From contig JACIXZ010000001.1 in NCBI GenBank assembly GCA_014360205.1, positions 90,137 through 154,136 of the forward strand: a stretch of DNA of 64,000 nucleotides. Reading direction: 5' to 3'. The notes below the pieces were generated by a model. The model had not been told where the DNA came from. It saw only the letters and a program-made list of their open reading frames with translations, and ran no database searches. The stretch's first letter is position 1. The number at the start of each line of letters is the position of its first letter. Origin of the DNA: Tissierellales bacterium. GTDB taxonomy: Bacteria; Bacillota; Clostridia; Tissierellales; Tissierellaceae. The position numbers and the translations under genes were made by a program. Below, piece by piece: positions 37,487 through 46,577 of this stretch.

Positions 37487-38990
37487 CAAGCATGGGATTG
37501 TTGAATTTTCAGAAAAGCTAATCGGATTAGGATGGGAAATAATATCCACAGGAGGAACATATAAAGAACTTAAACAAGCAGGTATACCTGTCACTGAAAT
37601 AAATGAGATAACGAAATTTCCAGAGATTTTAGATGGAAGAGTAAAAACTTTAAACCCTATCCTACATGGAGGCATATTATTCAGGAGAGATAATGAAAAG
37701 GACTTAGAAACATTAAATGAACATGGATTGTGCCAAATAGATATGGTAGTTAATAATTTTTATCCATTTGAAGAAACCATAAAAAAAGATGGGATAACTG
37801 AAGAAGAAGTCATCGAAAACATAGACATAGGCGGACCTTCAATGCTTAGGGCTGCAAGTAAGAACTTTAAATTTGTAACAGTAATTTTTGACAACGAAGA
37901 CTATGATACAGTTATTGATGAGATAGTAAGATTTGGGGATACGACTTTAGAAACCAGAAAAAAACTAGCTGGGAAAGCATATTCATACACAGCATATTAT
38001 GACAGTTTAGTTTCGGATTATTTTAACAGTGCAAATTCTATACTATTTCCTAAACACCTCACAATAGGCTATAAGAAAAATATAGATCTAAGATATGGTG
38101 AAAATCCACATCAGAAAGCAGCATTATATGAGAAAAATATGCGAAATAAACCGAATATAGTAAATGCTAACAAGCTTCATGGAAAAGAGTTATCATATAA
38201 TAACATTTTTGATGCGAATGCTTTATTAGAATTATTAACTGAATTTGACGAACCTACAGCTGTTGCAATTAAACATGGCAATCCTTGCGGAATAAGCTCG
38301 TCAAAAGACATCTATACTGCTTATTTAAATGCGTATAATGCTGATACTGAATCCATATTTGGTGGCATAGTAGGATTAAATAGGGAGGTGGATGAAAAAT
38401 TAGCTATCAAATTATCTGAGATATTTTTAGAAATAATACTTGCACCTTCATTTACTTCAAAAGCACTTGATATATTACAAAAAAAGAAAAACATTAGATT
38501 GATAGAAATTGATAGATTAAATGATTTCAAAAAAGATAATATGACTTTTAAAGCAATAAACGGAGGGCTTTTATATCAAGAAAAAGATAATTTACTATTT
38601 AATGGCGAGTTAGAGGTAGTGAGCAAGAGAAAGCCAACACCAACAGAACTTGAAGATATGAATTTTGCATGGATAATTTCTAAATATATAAATTCAAATG
38701 GCGTTGTTTTAGCAAGAGATAAGACATCTCTTGGAATAGGACTTGGAGATGTAAACAGGTATTTTGCAGTTGAGTCTGCGTTGAAAAAAGCAAAAGGCAA
38801 TACTGAAAACTCTGTTTTAGCATCAGATGGATTCTTTCCTTTTGATGACTCAATAAAATTATTAGTAAAACATGGCATAACAGCAATAATAGAACCAGGT
38901 GGCTCTATTAGAGATAAAGAGATAATAGAACAAGCTGATAAAAATAATATTGCTTTGGTATTTACAGGTATTAGGCATTTTAAACATTAG
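37458..38990 (+). CDS. purH: Bifunctional AICAR transformylase / IMP cyclohydrolase
   Basis: Last two steps to IMP. 510 residues. An N-terminal MGS-like cyclohydrolase opens with [16 protein letters not shown] and LISTGGTY-like sequence, with FPEILDGRVKTLNP near residue 63. The C-terminal transformylase has AIKHGNPCG with the catalytic Lys-His pair near residue 275, the ASDGFFPFDD segment and IEPGGSIRDKE, ending in FTGIRHFKH. The GAGQ-R motif reads GLGDVNR, a mild deviation. ATG 37458 follows AGAGGAGG; the frame to 37425 is an extension within purN. Overlaps purN by 29 nt. Confidence 0.96.
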   Translation: MKRALISVYNKHGIVEFSEKLIGLGWEIISTGGTYKELKQAGIPVTEINEITKFPEILDGRVKTLNPILHGGILFRRDNEKDLETLNEHGLCQIDMVVNNFYPFEETIKKDGITEEEVIENIDIGGPSMLRAASKNFKFVTVIFDNEDYDTVIDEIVRFGDTTLETRKKLAGKAYSYTAYYDSLVSDYFNSANSILFPKHLTIGYKKNIDLRYGENPHQKAALYEKNMRNKPNIVNANKLHGKELSYNNIFDANALLELLTEFDEPTAVAIKHGNPCGISSSKDIYTAYLNAYNADTESIFGGIVGLNREVDEKLAIKLSEIFLEIILAPSFTSKALDILQKKKNIRLIEIDRLNDFKKDNMTFKAINGGLLYQEKDNLLFNGELEVVSKRKPTPTELEDMNFAWIISKYINSNGVVLARDKTSLGIGLGDVNRYFAVESALKKAKGNTENSVLASDGFFPFDDSIKLLVKHGITAIIEPGGSIRDKEIIEQADKNNIALVFTGIRHFKH

Positions 38991-39000
38991 GAGGTGTGAG

Positions 39001-40260
39001 GTGAAAGTTTTAGTTGTGGGAAGTGGTGGAAGGGAACATGCTATAATAAAAAAGCTATCAGAGTCAGAGATGGTTGACAAAATTTATTGCGCCCCAGGTA
39101 ACGGAGGTACTTTAGAACTTGCCGAAAATGTAGACATAGACTCTTTAGATATAGATAGATTAAAAGAATTTTCTATTGATAACAATATAGATTTAACAAT
39201 TGTTGGACCTGAAGATCCACTAGCTAAAGGAATTGTAGACGAGTTTAAGAAAGAAAAATTAGTGATATTTGGACCTGATTTTAAATGTGCACAACTTGAA
39301 GCAAGTAAAAATTACTGTAAGAAATTTCTAATTGACAATGATATTCCTACTGCTAGATATAAGACATACTTCAATTATGAAGAGGCAGTGGCTGGATTGA
39401 AGGACTTTTTATTTCCACTTGTAATAAAAGCAGATGGACTATGCTTGGGGAAAGGTGTAACAATTTGCAATGACAAAGAGGAGGCAGTTGAAACTTTAAA
39501 AAGCATATTCATTGACAAAATATTCGGCTCACAAGGTGAAAAAGTGATAATAGAAGAGTACTTAGATGGGATCGAAGCATCACTAATGTGCTTTGTATCT
39601 CACAATAAAATATATCCAATGGAAAGCGCAAAAGATTACAAAAAAATCTATGACAATGATTTTGGACCAAATACAGGAGGAGTTGGAGCATATTCTCCAA
39701 GCCCATTGTTTACAGATGAATTTAAGAAGAAAATCTATGATAATATAATTAAAAAAATCGAAAAAGGTTTTGAAGAGTATGACTTTGATTATACTGGGAT
39801 ACTGTTTATTGGTTTGATGATTTGCAACTCTATTCCATATGTACTTGAATTTAATGTTAGATTTGGAGATCCTGAGACAGAGGTGGTATTGCCTAGATTA
39901 AAATCAGATTTATTTAAAATAATGATCGATGCAATAGATGGAAAATTAGAAGCTAAATCGCTTGTTTGGAATGAAAGACCTTCTGTTGCTGTTGTTCTAA
40001 CATCTGGAGGTTATCCAAAAGAATACGAAAAAGGATATGAAATAACTGGATTAGAAAAAATAGATAAAGATGTATATGTATTTCACAATGGTACTAAGAG
40101 AGTAAATGGGAAACTTCTAACAAACGGCGGGAGAGTATTAACTGTTGGTTGTGTTGATGATATGAATAAAGCAATCGAGAAAGTTTATGAAGAGATTAAA
40201 AAAATCAATTTTAATAAAATGCAATATCGAAAAGACATAGGAAGAACTTTCTTTTTGTAA
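39001..40260 (+). CDS. purD: GAR synthetase
   Basis: Ligates glycine to phosphoribosylamine, step 2. 419 residues with the ATP-grasp fold. VLVVGSGGREHAIIKKL at the start, VGPEDPLAKGIVDEF near residue 75, VIKADGLCLGKGVTI near 142, and the metal-binding segment VLEFNVRFGDPETEVVLPRL near 285 are all present. GTG 39001 follows AGGAGGTG, and upstream in-frame residues are part of purH. Ten bp behind purH. Receives phosphoribosylamine from the altered PurF, an unstable intermediate usually passed on quickly. Confidence 0.96.
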   Translation: MKVLVVGSGGREHAIIKKLSESEMVDKIYCAPGNGGTLELAENVDIDSLDIDRLKEFSIDNNIDLTIVGPEDPLAKGIVDEFKKEKLVIFGPDFKCAQLEASKNYCKKFLIDNDIPTARYKTYFNYEEAVAGLKDFLFPLVIKADGLCLGKGVTICNDKEEAVETLKSIFIDKIFGSQGEKVIIEEYLDGIEASLMCFVSHNKIYPMESAKDYKKIYDNDFGPNTGGVGAYSPSPLFTDEFKKKIYDNIIKKIEKGFEEYDFDYTGILFIGLMICNSIPYVLEFNVRFGDPETEVVLPRLKSDLFKIMIDAIDGKLEAKSLVWNERPSVAVVLTSGGYPKEYEKGYEITGLEKIDKDVYVFHNGTKRVNGKLLTNGGRVLTVGCVDDMNKAIEKVYEEIKKINFNKMQYRKDIGRTFFL

Positions 40261-40343
40261 ATAATCTATATTACTATATATTTTTTAATTATGATATACT
40301 AATCTTAAGTTATAAATATAGCTGATTTTAAGGAGGAGATAGC

Positions 40344-42014
40344 TTGAAAACAGATGTCCAAATAGCTCAAGAGGCTAAAATGCTACCAATTAAAGATATA
40401 GCTAAAGGATTGGGTATATCAGAAGATGAAATAATCAATTATGGGAAGTACAAAGCTAAGATTTCACTTGATGTTTACAAGAAATTGAAAGATAAGAAGG
40501 ATGGGAAACTTATATTAGTAACAGCTATAAATCCAACTCCAGCAGGGGAAGGTAAAACTACAACCAACATTGGTTTGTCAATGGCTTTAAACAAAATCGG
40601 GAAAACCTCTATTTCGACTTTAAGAGAACCATCTCTTGGGCCTAGTTTTGGAGTAAAAGGTGGAGCAGCTGGTGGAGGATATTCACAAGTAGTTCCAATG
40701 GAAGATATAAATCTACATTTTACAGGAGATTTTCATGCTATAACATCTGCTCACAATTTGATTTCAGCACTACTTGACAACCACATACAACAGGGCAATG
40801 AATTAGGGATAGACCCAAGAAGAGTTGTGTGGAAAAGGGTCATGGATATGAATGATAGAGCTCTAAGACATATTGTAATAGGGCTTGGAGGAAAGCCAAA
40901 TGGGATGCCTAGAGAAGATGGGTTTGACATAACAGTTGCATCTGAGATTATGGCTATTTTCTGCCTTTCTGAGAGCCTAGAAGACTTAAAAGAAAGAGTA
41001 TCAAACATGATTGTTGCATATAAATTTGACGGTTCGCCAGTGTTTGTCAAAGATTTAAAAGCACAAGGATCAGTAGCACTTTTGATGAAAGATGCAGTAG
41101 CACCTAACTTAGTACAGACACTAGAAAACACTCCTGCTATAATTCATGGTGGGCCTTTCGCAAATATAGCACATGGAAGCAATTCAATATTAGCAACCAA
41201 ATTGGCTTTAAAACTTTGTGAATACACAGTTACAGAAGCAGGTTTTGGTGCAGATTTAGGAGCTGAAAAGTTCTTTGACATCACATCAAGATATGGTGGG
41301 TTCAAACCAGATGCAGCAGTTATAGTAGCTACAGTAAGAGCTTTGAAACATCACGGAGGAGCTAAAAAAGATGAATATGGCTTAGAAAACTTTGATTATT
41401 TAAGCAAAGGCTTTGAAAACCTTGAAAAACATATAGAGAATTTGAAAAAGTTTGGAGTGCCTGCTATTGTTGCATTAAACAAATTCCCAACAGATACAAA
41501 AGCAGAACTTGATTTTGTAATAAATAGATGTAATGAATTGGGAGCAGAAGCAGTATTATCAGAAGTATGGGGCAAAGGTGGAGAAGGCGGAATAGACTTA
41601 GCAAAGAAAGTTGTTGAAGTTGTTGAGAAGAATGAAGCTAATTTCAAATTTTTATATGATGTAGAAGAAAGTATAAAACAAAAAATCGAAAAGATAGCTG
41701 TTGAAGTCTATGGTGCAGATGGTGTTGAATTTAGCTCCCAAGCTTTAAAACAAATTAAAGACATAGAAAAGCTTGGATTGGATAAGATGCCAATTTGTAT
41801 GGCCAAAACCCAATATTCTCTATCTGACGATCCTAATCTACTAGGTAGACCAAAGAATTTTAAAATTACAGTAAAAGAGATAAAGATATCTAATGGAGCT
41901 AAATTTTTAGTTGCTTTGACTGGAGATATAATGACTATGCCAGGTTTGCCAAAAGTACCAGCGGCAAATAGCATTGACATATTGGAAAATGGAGAAATAG
42001 TAGGATTATTTTAA
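40344..42014 (+). CDS. fhs: Formate-tetrahydrofolate ligase
   Basis: Makes 10-formyl-THF from formate, THF and ATP. It supplies PurN and PurH and can also serve one-carbon fermentation. 556 residues, standard. The P-loop [20 protein letters not shown] lies near residues 63-82. [24 protein letters not shown] follows, then [12 protein letters not shown] and [18 protein letters not shown] start at 40344 after AAGGAGGAG. A probable separate promoter with TATACT at 40295-40300 lies in the 83-bp gap after purD. It ends with its own terminator. Its place directly behind the purine genes fits a shared role. Confidence 0.97.
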   Translation: MKTDVQIAQEAKMLPIKDIAKGLGISEDEIINYGKYKAKISLDVYKKLKDKKDGKLILVTAINPTPAGEGKTTTNIGLSMALNKIGKTSISTLREPSLGPSFGVKGGAAGGGYSQVVPMEDINLHFTGDFHAITSAHNLISALLDNHIQQGNELGIDPRRVVWKRVMDMNDRALRHIVIGLGGKPNGMPREDGFDITVASEIMAIFCLSESLEDLKERVSNMIVAYKFDGSPVFVKDLKAQGSVALLMKDAVAPNLVQTLENTPAIIHGGPFANIAHGSNSILATKLALKLCEYTVTEAGFGADLGAEKFFDITSRYGGFKPDAAVIVATVRALKHHGGAKKDEYGLENFDYLSKGFENLEKHIENLKKFGVPAIVALNKFPTDTKAELDFVINRCNELGAEAVLSEVWGKGGEGGIDLAKKVVEVVEKNEANFKFLYDVEESIKQKIEKIAVEVYGADGVEFSSQALKQIKDIEKLGLDKMPICMAKTQYSLSDDPNLLGRPKNFKITVKEIKISNGAKFLVALTGDIMTMPGLPKVPAANSIDILENGEIVGLF

Positions 42015-42038
42015 AGCTGGATTTTTTTCCAGCTTTTT
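42013..42038 (+). terminator. Terminator after fhs
   Basis: AAAGCTGGA, 6-nt T loop, TCCAGCTTT, then T-rich sequence. Confidence 0.85.
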
Positions 42039-42102
42039 ATTTACTTTTATACTTTTATACTGTAATATATATATAGATTAATAAATAAAAGGAGGACAAA
42101 AA

Positions 42103-42423
42103 ATGGCATATAATTCAAAGATAAAAAGCAAACAAGCAGATGAGCTATTCAAAGCTATTCTTCTGCTAGAAGATTTAGATGAGTGTTACAGATTTTTTGA
42201 GGATATTTGCACAATAAAAGAAATACAAGCAATTGCTCAAAGATTTGAAGTAGCTAAGTTGCTATTAGCCAAAAAGACATATAATGAGATAGAGGAAGAA
42301 ACAGGAGCTTCAACAGCAACAATAAGCAGAATCAATAGATCGCTAAACTATGGGGCTGATGGATACCAAATAGTATTTGAGAGAATGGGCCTTACTGATA
42401 AAAGATCTGACAGCTCAAAATAA
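42103..42423 (+). CDS. YerC/YecD-type TrpR-like helix-turn-helix protein
   Basis: 106 residues. The TrpR-fold domain has LEDLDECYRFFEDICTIKEI followed by IAQRFEVAKLLLAKKTYNEI. The recognition helix is EETGASTATISRINRSL (about residues 66-82). This is the signature of the YerC/YecD family of TrpR-related regulators, whose effector is not established. ATG start after AAAGGAGG. It is separated from fhs by a terminator and is convergent with the GDPD gene, with only 5 bp between stops. The family is clear; its targets are not evident. Confidence 0.9.
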   Translation: MAYNSKIKSKQADELFKAILLLEDLDECYRFFEDICTIKEIQAIAQRFEVAKLLLAKKTYNEIEEETGASTATISRINRSLNYGADGYQIVFERMGLTDKRSDSSK

Positions 42424-42428
42424 AATCA

Positions 42429-43235
42429 CTAGGGCAAAAAAGATTCGAAAATAATCGTATCAAAATATTTGTTATATTTGATAAAATCCTCTCGTGATTT
42501 TATTGTATAACCTACACAATAAGATCTATAAATAAATTTTACAATATTAAGAGATAAATTTGAAGAGAACCTATAGTCATAAGCTATGAAATCAGGTTTA
42601 GATACGAAATTTAACAATAAATATGTCAATATAAAATTTTGCAGAGAAAAACCTCTTTCTTTGATTAAATTAGAAGATAACTGGCCTCTAATGTATTGAG
42701 GCCTATTATTTTTCATCCATTTTAAAACATACGGATTAAAAGATTCAATCATAAATTTTCCATTATATTTATCTAATAGGTTTGCTATTTGATTTAAATC
42801 ATCCATATCTTGTGTATTCTCTTTTTTTATCTCTATTATAAGTGGAACTTTTGAATCAACTAATTCTAAAACCTCTTCTAGACTAGGGATGTGTTCTGTC
42901 GAGTTTAATAAATTGATTTTTGTTAACTCTTCATAGATAATTTCATTTATATTTATATCTATTCCAGCAACTCTATTTAGATTATCATCATGTATAATAA
43001 CGGGAATTTTATCTTTAGTTAATCTCACATCAAATTCTATTCCATAATTTAAATCCATAGCATTTTTAAATGCAGATAAGGTATTTTCAACATTGTTTCT
43101 TTCATTATCATGTAATCCTCTATGAGCATAATATATATTTAAATAACTTTTTAAATTTTTATCGTGTATAAGCTTAGGGCATATTAAATATAAATATATA
43201 ACTACAACAATTAATAGATATAAAATATTAATCAA
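42429..43235 (-). CDS. Membrane-anchored glycerophosphodiester phosphodiesterase
   Basis: Hydrolyses glycerophosphodiesters to glycerol-3-phosphate and alcohol. 268 residues. An N-terminal hydrophobic segment of about 20 residues anchors it. AHRGLHDNERNNVENTLSAF (around residue 36) holds the catalytic His and Arg, and GIEFDVRLTKDKIPVIIHDDN holds the metal ligands Glu, Asp and second His. LIIEIKKE supplies a later ligand. ATG start at 43235. It starts 9 bp after the MFS gene stop, so the two form an operon. Ends near the convergent TrpR-like gene with no clear terminator. Confidence 0.92.
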   Translation of the reverse strand: MINILYLLIVVVIYLYLICPKLIHDKNLKSYLNIYYAHRGLHDNERNNVENTLSAFKNAMDLNYGIEFDVRLTKDKIPVIIHDDNLNRVAGIDININEIIYEELTKINLLNSTEHIPSLEEVLELVDSKVPLIIEIKKENTQDMDDLNQIANLLDKYNGKFMIESFNPYVLKWMKNNRPQYIRGQLSSNLIKERGFSLQNFILTYLLLNFVSKPDFIAYDYRFSSNLSLNIVKFIYRSYCVGYTIKSREDFIKYNKYFDTIIFESFLP

Positions 43236-43244
43236 CTCCTTAAA

Positions 43245-44489
43245 TCAAGCTATAATTCTTGAATCTCCATGCTTTACTTTAGACATTGTCAATAGTGAAA
43301 GCAATGAAAAAACTACTGCATAAGGGAAAAGTATTCTATAACTTAAATTATCGATCAAAATACCAGATAATATAGGTGTAAGAATTTGAGCAGACATTGA
43401 AAATGTGTAATAAAGACCTGTATATTTACCTATATCTGTTGTTTTACTCATTTCAACAACCATCGGATAGGAATTTACATTTATACTTGCCCAGCCGATT
43501 CCGGTTAAAGCAAAAATAATGTTAATTATCGGAGAGAATTCAACAAAGAAAAATGCTAGAGCAAATGAGCTACCCATGAGAACTATACCAATCATTATAA
43601 TTTTTTTTCTACCATATTTAGTTGAGATGAATCCTACAGGAATGAAACTTAGCACAGCAGCGATAGTAGCCACTAACAATGCATTTGCAAAACTCCCTCC
43701 TTGCATACCCCAAACTACATTAGCATATCTCGAAAATGCTGTTGTTACCGCATTGTAAGCCATGAACCATAAAAATATTGATGCTAGAATTAAATATAAA
43801 CTTTTTTTCACATCTTTTCCTAATTCATCATTAGATGCGGGTTTTTCATAATCTTCTTCTAATAATTCATTTTCTGAAACCTCAATTTCTTTAATTAATT
43901 TATTTTCTCTTATAGTTACAAGCAAAACAGTTACAGAAATTATCATAGTTAAAGCTACAGCTAAAAAGACGATAAAGTAATTAGGATTTTCATTAGAAGG
44001 GGTAAGCACCGATATATAAATAAGAGTTAATACTCCACCCAATGCACCCATTAAATTGATTACTGAATTTGCTTTGCTTCTTAAAGGTTTTTGAGTAAGA
44101 TCAGGCATTAAAGCTACGGTTGGAGATCTATAAAAGCTCATTGCTAACAATACAATACCTAAAGATACAAAGAACAAAGTAAAATTACCATTATATGCAG
44201 CATTAGGAATGATCATCATAAATATGACCGATACCAAAGTTCCGATTAAAATGTAGGGAGTTCTTTTTCCTAATGGACTTTTAGTTCTATCTGAAAGCAT
44301 ACCGAAAAATGGGAGGAGAAATAGTGCTAATATATTATCTAAAGCCATTATTACTCCTATTAACGAATCTCTTATAAAAAAGTTATTTTTCAGGATCAAA
44401 GGGATGATAGTGTCATATAATTGCCAAAATGCAGATATTGATAGAAATGCTAAACCGATAAAAAAAGTTCTTTTATAATTAAGTTTCAA
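43245..44489 (-). CDS. MFS transporter, SLC45/GPH-like
   Basis: A 12-helix major facilitator of 414 residues. The first cytoplasmic loop has GMLSDRTKSPLGKRTPYI, the MFS A-motif with the extra KRxPY sequence common in sugar-type carriers. An acidic cytoplasmic loop sits between helices 6 and 7 (about residue 195-215). TTG 44489 is chosen, since GAGGAGGG lies just before it and the ATG at 44504 is inside that site. The next gene, a phosphodiesterase, starts 9 bp after its stop. Its substrate could be a glycerophosphodiester or sugar; the sequence does not say. Confidence 0.8.
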   Translation of the reverse strand: MKLNYKRTFFIGLAFLSISAFWQLYDTIIPLILKNNFFIRDSLIGVIMALDNILALFLLPFFGMLSDRTKSPLGKRTPYILIGTLVSVIFMMIIPNAAYNGNFTLFFVSLGIVLLAMSFYRSPTVALMPDLTQKPLRSKANSVINLMGALGGVLTLIYISVLTPSNENPNYFIVFLAVALTMIISVTVLLVTIRENKLIKEIEVSENELLEEDYEKPASNDELGKDVKKSLYLILASIFLWFMAYNAVTTAFSRYANVVWGMQGGSFANALLVATIAAVLSFIPVGFISTKYGRKKIIMIGIVLMGSSFALAFFFVEFSPIINIIFALTGIGWASINVNSYPMVVEMSKTTDIGKYTGLYYTFSMSAQILTPILSGILIDNLSYRILFPYAVVFSLLSLLTMSKVKHGDSRIIA

Positions 44490-44591
44490 AATAACCCTCC
44501 TCATTATTTAGCCTTAAATTATAATTATGATATTTAATACCCTAATTATAGTCATAAAATCTTTTTTAAAAAATTATATAATTAATATTGT

Positions 44592-44620
44592 TTGACAACA
44601 TAACTTTGCAGTATTAGAAT
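44592..44620 (+). promoter_or_regulatory. Promoter of the GS-like/polysaccharide operon
   Basis: TTGACA (44592-44597), 17-nt spacer, TAGAAT (44615-44620). Transcription would begin near 44627, downstream of the ATG at 44619, which rules that codon out as the start of the next gene. Confidence 0.75.
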
Positions 44621-44651
44621 GAAGAAGTATTTTATTATAGGAGTTGATATA

Positions 44652-46553
44652 ATGGATAAGAATATTTGTTACTTTATTAAACCTGAAAAACACACTAAAA
44701 AGGAATTAATTAAGACATTAAATGAAAATCCTCAAATAAAGTTTGTATCATTAGCAGGAGTTGACTTAATCGGGCATGAAACGGATGAAAAAATTCCAAT
44801 AAGCTTATTTTTGAAAAATATTGACGTATTTCTAGAGAAAACAGCTGTTCAAACAGATGGCTCTTCAGTATATCTTCCAGAAATTGCTACTCTAAATGAC
44901 GCAAAACTTGATATGAAAGTGGATTTAGATGTTAATTGGTTTGTTGATTACAATTATGACAACATTGATGAGGAAACAAACTTGCCTATAGGAACTCTAA
45001 AAATACCTGTTTTTTTAGTTCATGACAGAGAGGCTGTTTGCTCAAGGTATATATTAAAAAAAGCAGTATCATATTTTGAATCTGAATTATTAAAATTAAT
45101 TAAAGAAAATAAAGAGCAATTCAAAGAGTTTGGAATAAGCAGTAAAGATATAGAAAAAATAGAAATAACATCAGCTACAGAACTTGAATTTTGGGTAAAA
45201 ACTCCAGAATATGAGAGGAACTTAGAGGAACTGACAAGCTCTCAAGAATTACATGAACAGTACTGGGCAAAGACAAGAGCTGAAGTACGGTCTGCATTAG
45301 AGAAAACATTGATTGAAATGGAGAAGTATGGCTTTCATCCTGAAATGGGGCATAAAGAGGTAGGAGGCGTAAAAGCCAAATTAAATCAAGATGGTTCACT
45401 TTCTGGTATTATGGAACAATTAGAAATTGATTGGAAATACGATGAAGCTATTCAGACAGCTGATAATGAAATGTTTATAAAAAACATCATAAGAGAGATT
45501 TTTAGACAAAATGGGATGGATGTAACTTTTTTGGCAAAACCAATCCCGGGGGTAGCAGGTAGCGGTGAACACACTCATTTTGGAGTTATTGCAAAATTAA
45601 AAGATGGCAGAAGTTTAAATTTATTTACACCAGCTAAGAAACATTTTTTAAGTAAAATTGGATATGGTGCTCTGATGGGGATTTTAAAAAATTATGAAAT
45701 AATTAATCCTTTTATAACATCATCAAATGAAGCTTTCAAGAGATTAAAGAAGGGATTTGAAGCTCCCATTTGCATTGCTACTTCGCTAGGAAAAGATTTT
45801 GACACACCTTCTAGAAATAGAACTATTTTGATCGGTTTGATTAGAGATGAAGAAAATCCTTCGGCAACTCATTTTGAACTAAGAAGTCCAAATCCCCATA
45901 CAAACACATATCTCTGCATAGCAAGTTGTTTAATGGCGATGTTGGATGGTATAAACTATGCAATATCAAACAATGTAGATGAAGATAATTTATTAAGAGA
46001 ATTATCTAAAGAATATGGAGAAGATGCAAATTATTTGGAAAAAAATAGGGTATATAGAACAGAGAATAATATTTTTGATGATTTTACAGATGAAGAAAGA
46101 GAGAAAATGTTTGGTAAAGTTCCATCAAATGTTTATGAGAATATTAAATCTTTTGATGAACAAAGAGAAAAATTGGAAGTCTTATTTAACGGGGATGTAT
46201 TCTCATCAAAAATAGTAGATAGTTATAGGATAGCTATAATTGATAAATGGTTAACTGAGTTAGAGTATAGAATCATTCCGAACTTTATGAAAGACATAAG
46301 AAACTTTAGAATCCTGCATGATATTAACACATCAAATGAATTAGATATACTCAACTGGGCAGAAATTGACAGACTGAGAAATGAAATAATGAAGGATTCG
46401 GTAAATGAAAAGAGTTTATTCACTCAAATAAAGGTAGCTATAGAAAACAGAGACTTAAATTTAGTCTCAGAATTACAGAATGAGATATATTTTAAAATGG
46501 AATATTTAAAATCATTATATGGGCGATATAAAATGAATTTATTGGATATTTAA
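44652..46553 (+). CDS. Glutamine-synthetase-like protein, long form
   Basis: 633 residues; the first 430 or so follow the GlnA fold and about 200 extra residues form a helical C-terminus. The ammonia/Glu-site segment QTDGSSVYLPE, the Glu ligands in SATELEFWVK, the core EQLEIDWKYDEAIQTADN and the His of GSGEHTHFG are present. The Arg/Glu segment HFELRSPNPHTNTYL follows. The phosphate-binding IRIP motif reads LIGLI, losing one Arg. ATG 44652 follows TAGGAG. It lies 24 bp before the glycosidase gene, so it heads that operon. It could be a real glutamine synthetase or a gamma-glutamyl ligase that uses another amine. Confidence 0.75.
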   Translation: MDKNICYFIKPEKHTKKELIKTLNENPQIKFVSLAGVDLIGHETDEKIPISLFLKNIDVFLEKTAVQTDGSSVYLPEIATLNDAKLDMKVDLDVNWFVDYNYDNIDEETNLPIGTLKIPVFLVHDREAVCSRYILKKAVSYFESELLKLIKENKEQFKEFGISSKDIEKIEITSATELEFWVKTPEYERNLEELTSSQELHEQYWAKTRAEVRSALEKTLIEMEKYGFHPEMGHKEVGGVKAKLNQDGSLSGIMEQLEIDWKYDEAIQTADNEMFIKNIIREIFRQNGMDVTFLAKPIPGVAGSGEHTHFGVIAKLKDGRSLNLFTPAKKHFLSKIGYGALMGILKNYEIINPFITSSNEAFKRLKKGFEAPICIATSLGKDFDTPSRNRTILIGLIRDEENPSATHFELRSPNPHTNTYLCIASCLMAMLDGINYAISNNVDEDNLLRELSKEYGEDANYLEKNRVYRTENNIFDDFTDEEREKMFGKVPSNVYENIKSFDEQREKLEVLFNGDVFSSKIVDSYRIAIIDKWLTELEYRIIPNFMKDIRNFRILHDINTSNELDILNWAEIDRLRNEIMKDSVNEKSLFTQIKVAIENRDLNLVSELQNEIYFKMEYLKSLYGRYKMNLLDI

Positions 46554-46577
46554 TTTTTAGCTTTGGAGGCAAGTCTT

